This document shows, one piece after another, positions 19,447 to 20,198 of a stretch of 20,198 nucleotides of DNA. Within the stretch, counting starts at the first letter, position 1. Each line of letters opens with the position of its first letter. A program made the position numbers and the translations under genes. Origin of the DNA: Chroococcidiopsidaceae cyanobacterium CP_BM_RX_35 (GTDB taxonomy: Bacteria > Cyanobacteriota > Cyanobacteriia > Cyanobacteriales > Chroococcidiopsidaceae). The notes beneath the pieces are model-generated. The model was not told the DNA's origin. It saw only the letters and a list, made by a program, of their open reading frames with translations, and did not search any database. The DNA is taken from assembly GCA_019242465.1 (NCBI GenBank), contig JAFAVL010000112.1:1-20198 (forward strand), read 5' to 3'.

Positions 19447-20198
19447 TTGCAGTGACGACGGCAAAACTTCAGTGCTACTGATAAGTCGCTGGTTTGTTGC
19501 GGGTAGGCAATAAATGGTCGGTTGATTGTGACTAAAGGGATGCCTAACTCCGCCGCTACAGTGCGTTTAACATCCTCGCCACCAGGTACTCCAGAGGCTT
19601 TGGTCACGACAAGGGAAATTTCCCACTGCTGCCACAGTATTCTTTCTAAGTCAGCATGGATGGGAGGACGGAGGCAAATGAGTCGATCTGAGGTGAATCC
19701 AGCTGCCTCAGCCGCCGTCAAGGCGATCGCAGAGGGTAAGATCCGTGCAAACAGGGTTGCCTGATCTTGCTTTTGCCGAAACAAGTGCAGAGGTTGATAA
19801 CCTACAGTTAACAGCACTCGCTGGGAGTTAAGGTAGTTTCCAGCTATTAAGGTTGCAAAGCCATCAAGTTGCACCACGTTTCTTGAGGCAAAGTGCTGAG
19901 TGTCAACCATTGGGCGTTCGTAGCGGAGGTAGGGAATGCGCAGCTCTGCGGCAGCAGTGATCGCTCTATTGGAGATTTCTCCCGCAAAAGGATGGGAGGC
20001 ATCCAAAATCGCGACAATTTGCTGCTGTTGCAAAAACTCTTCCACCCCTTTTGCTGTTAACCGCCCTACCCATACCTGTAGTCTGGGTGTATCAGGATAC
20101 AGAGTTCTAGCGGATTCTGTGGTAATAGAGATGGTGCAGGGCAAATTCATTTCCCAAAGTGCAGCAGCTAATCTGGCACTCTCCTGAGTCCCGCCAAT
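19434..20198 (-). CDS. cbiJ: Cobalt-precorrin-6A reductase, 5' end outside the window
   Basis: The gene runs from beyond the right edge to TGA 19434-19436. The visible 254 residues begin with IGGTQESARLAAALWEMN, which lacks only a few N-terminal residues, and continue with DASHPFAGEISNRAITAAAE and IPYLRYERP. They include RVLLTVGYQPLHLF, LICLRPPIHADL and TKASGVPGGEDVK, where the S-G-x-x-G region is the NAD(P)H-contact motif of the CbiJ/CobK family. The enzyme reduces the macrocycle of (cobalt-)precorrin-6A in cobalamin biosynthesis, in the cytoplasm. In the window it is separated from any other cob/cbi gene. The first in-window ATG (20150) is internal, as the family N-terminus is still read upstream of it. 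Confidence 0.9.
   Translation of the reverse strand: MGGTQESARLAAALWEMNLPCTISITTESARTLYPDTPRLQVWVGRLTAKGVEEFLQQQQIVAILDASHPFAGEISNRAITAAAELRIPYLRYERPMVDTQHFASRNVVQLDGFATLIAGNYLNSQRVLLTVGYQPLHLFRQKQDQATLFARILPSAIALTAAEAAGFTSDRLICLRPPIHADLERILWQQWEISLVVTKASGVPGGEDVKRTVAAELGIPLVTINRPFIAYPQQTSDLSVALKFCRRHCNQNA

Noticed and set aside
1..20198. CRISPR array, tRNA or rRNA genes
   Set aside because: I looked for regular spaced repeats and typical TpsiC-arm sequences and found none convincing by eye; a tRNAscan run would settle the tRNA question.

Overview
The window looks like a cyanobacterial chromosome. The evidence is a set of cyanobacterial family proteins (DUF3318, the cyanobacterial PPOX-type flavoprotein, Uma2 endonuclease, pentapeptide-repeat protein, CheY-like regulators), at least five HIP1 octamers (GCGATCGC at 14189, 14339, 17589, 18312 and 19723) and moderate GC. 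I cannot name the genus with confidence; the gene content would fit a large-genome cyanobacterium of the Chroococcidiopsis/Nostocales type.

Region 1-3980 is a scrap yard of mobile and accessory DNA. It holds a decayed IS1-family copy (about 118-834, minus) cut off next to a strong hairpin that resembles an IS200/IS605 end, and the C-terminal tail of an exonuclease-like gene (897-1103). Next comes a Uma2 endonuclease with a substituted catalytic Glu, then a frameshifted ribbon-helix-helix gene head-to-head with a truncated XRE regulator (1775-2091). An IS630-family element follows (2259-3390), with its ends visible and a -1 frameshift at a G6 tract, abutting the N-terminal part of a second, different IS1-type transposase (3391-3780).

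Region 3980-11100 is mostly chromosomal. It contains a PPOX-type flavoprotein, a DUF3318 membrane protein, a lone NanE-type epimerase, two divergent paralogous response regulators (one a bare receiver, one receiver plus PAS) and a membrane-anchored proline-rich protein. A secreted metallophosphoesterase and a membrane-anchored pentapeptide-repeat protein with recent internal duplications follow.

Region 11100-15380 holds a small exported protein, an intergenic inverted repeat and the main functional unit of the window. This is a two-gene minus-strand operon of an XPB-like SF2 helicase followed by a DUF790/Bax1-like nuclease, a helicase-nuclease pair known from archaea. A near-perfect palindrome lies just upstream of the operon, and a dispersed-repeat-like sequence is built into the C-terminal tail of the helicase.

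Region 15385-20198 has a plus-strand run of isochorismatase-like hydrolase, cupin, retropepsin-like protein (DTS instead of DTG) and AI-2E family transporter. It ends with a minus-strand DUF423 protein with a structured candidate leader, a YciI-family protein, and cobalt-precorrin-6A reductase (cbiJ/cobK), which runs off the right edge and overlaps yciI tail to tail. I found no tRNA, rRNA or CRISPR array. The most unusual signals are the helicase-nuclease operon with its palindrome, the mutually exclusive hairpins at 18904-18952, and the layered remnants in the first 4 kb.
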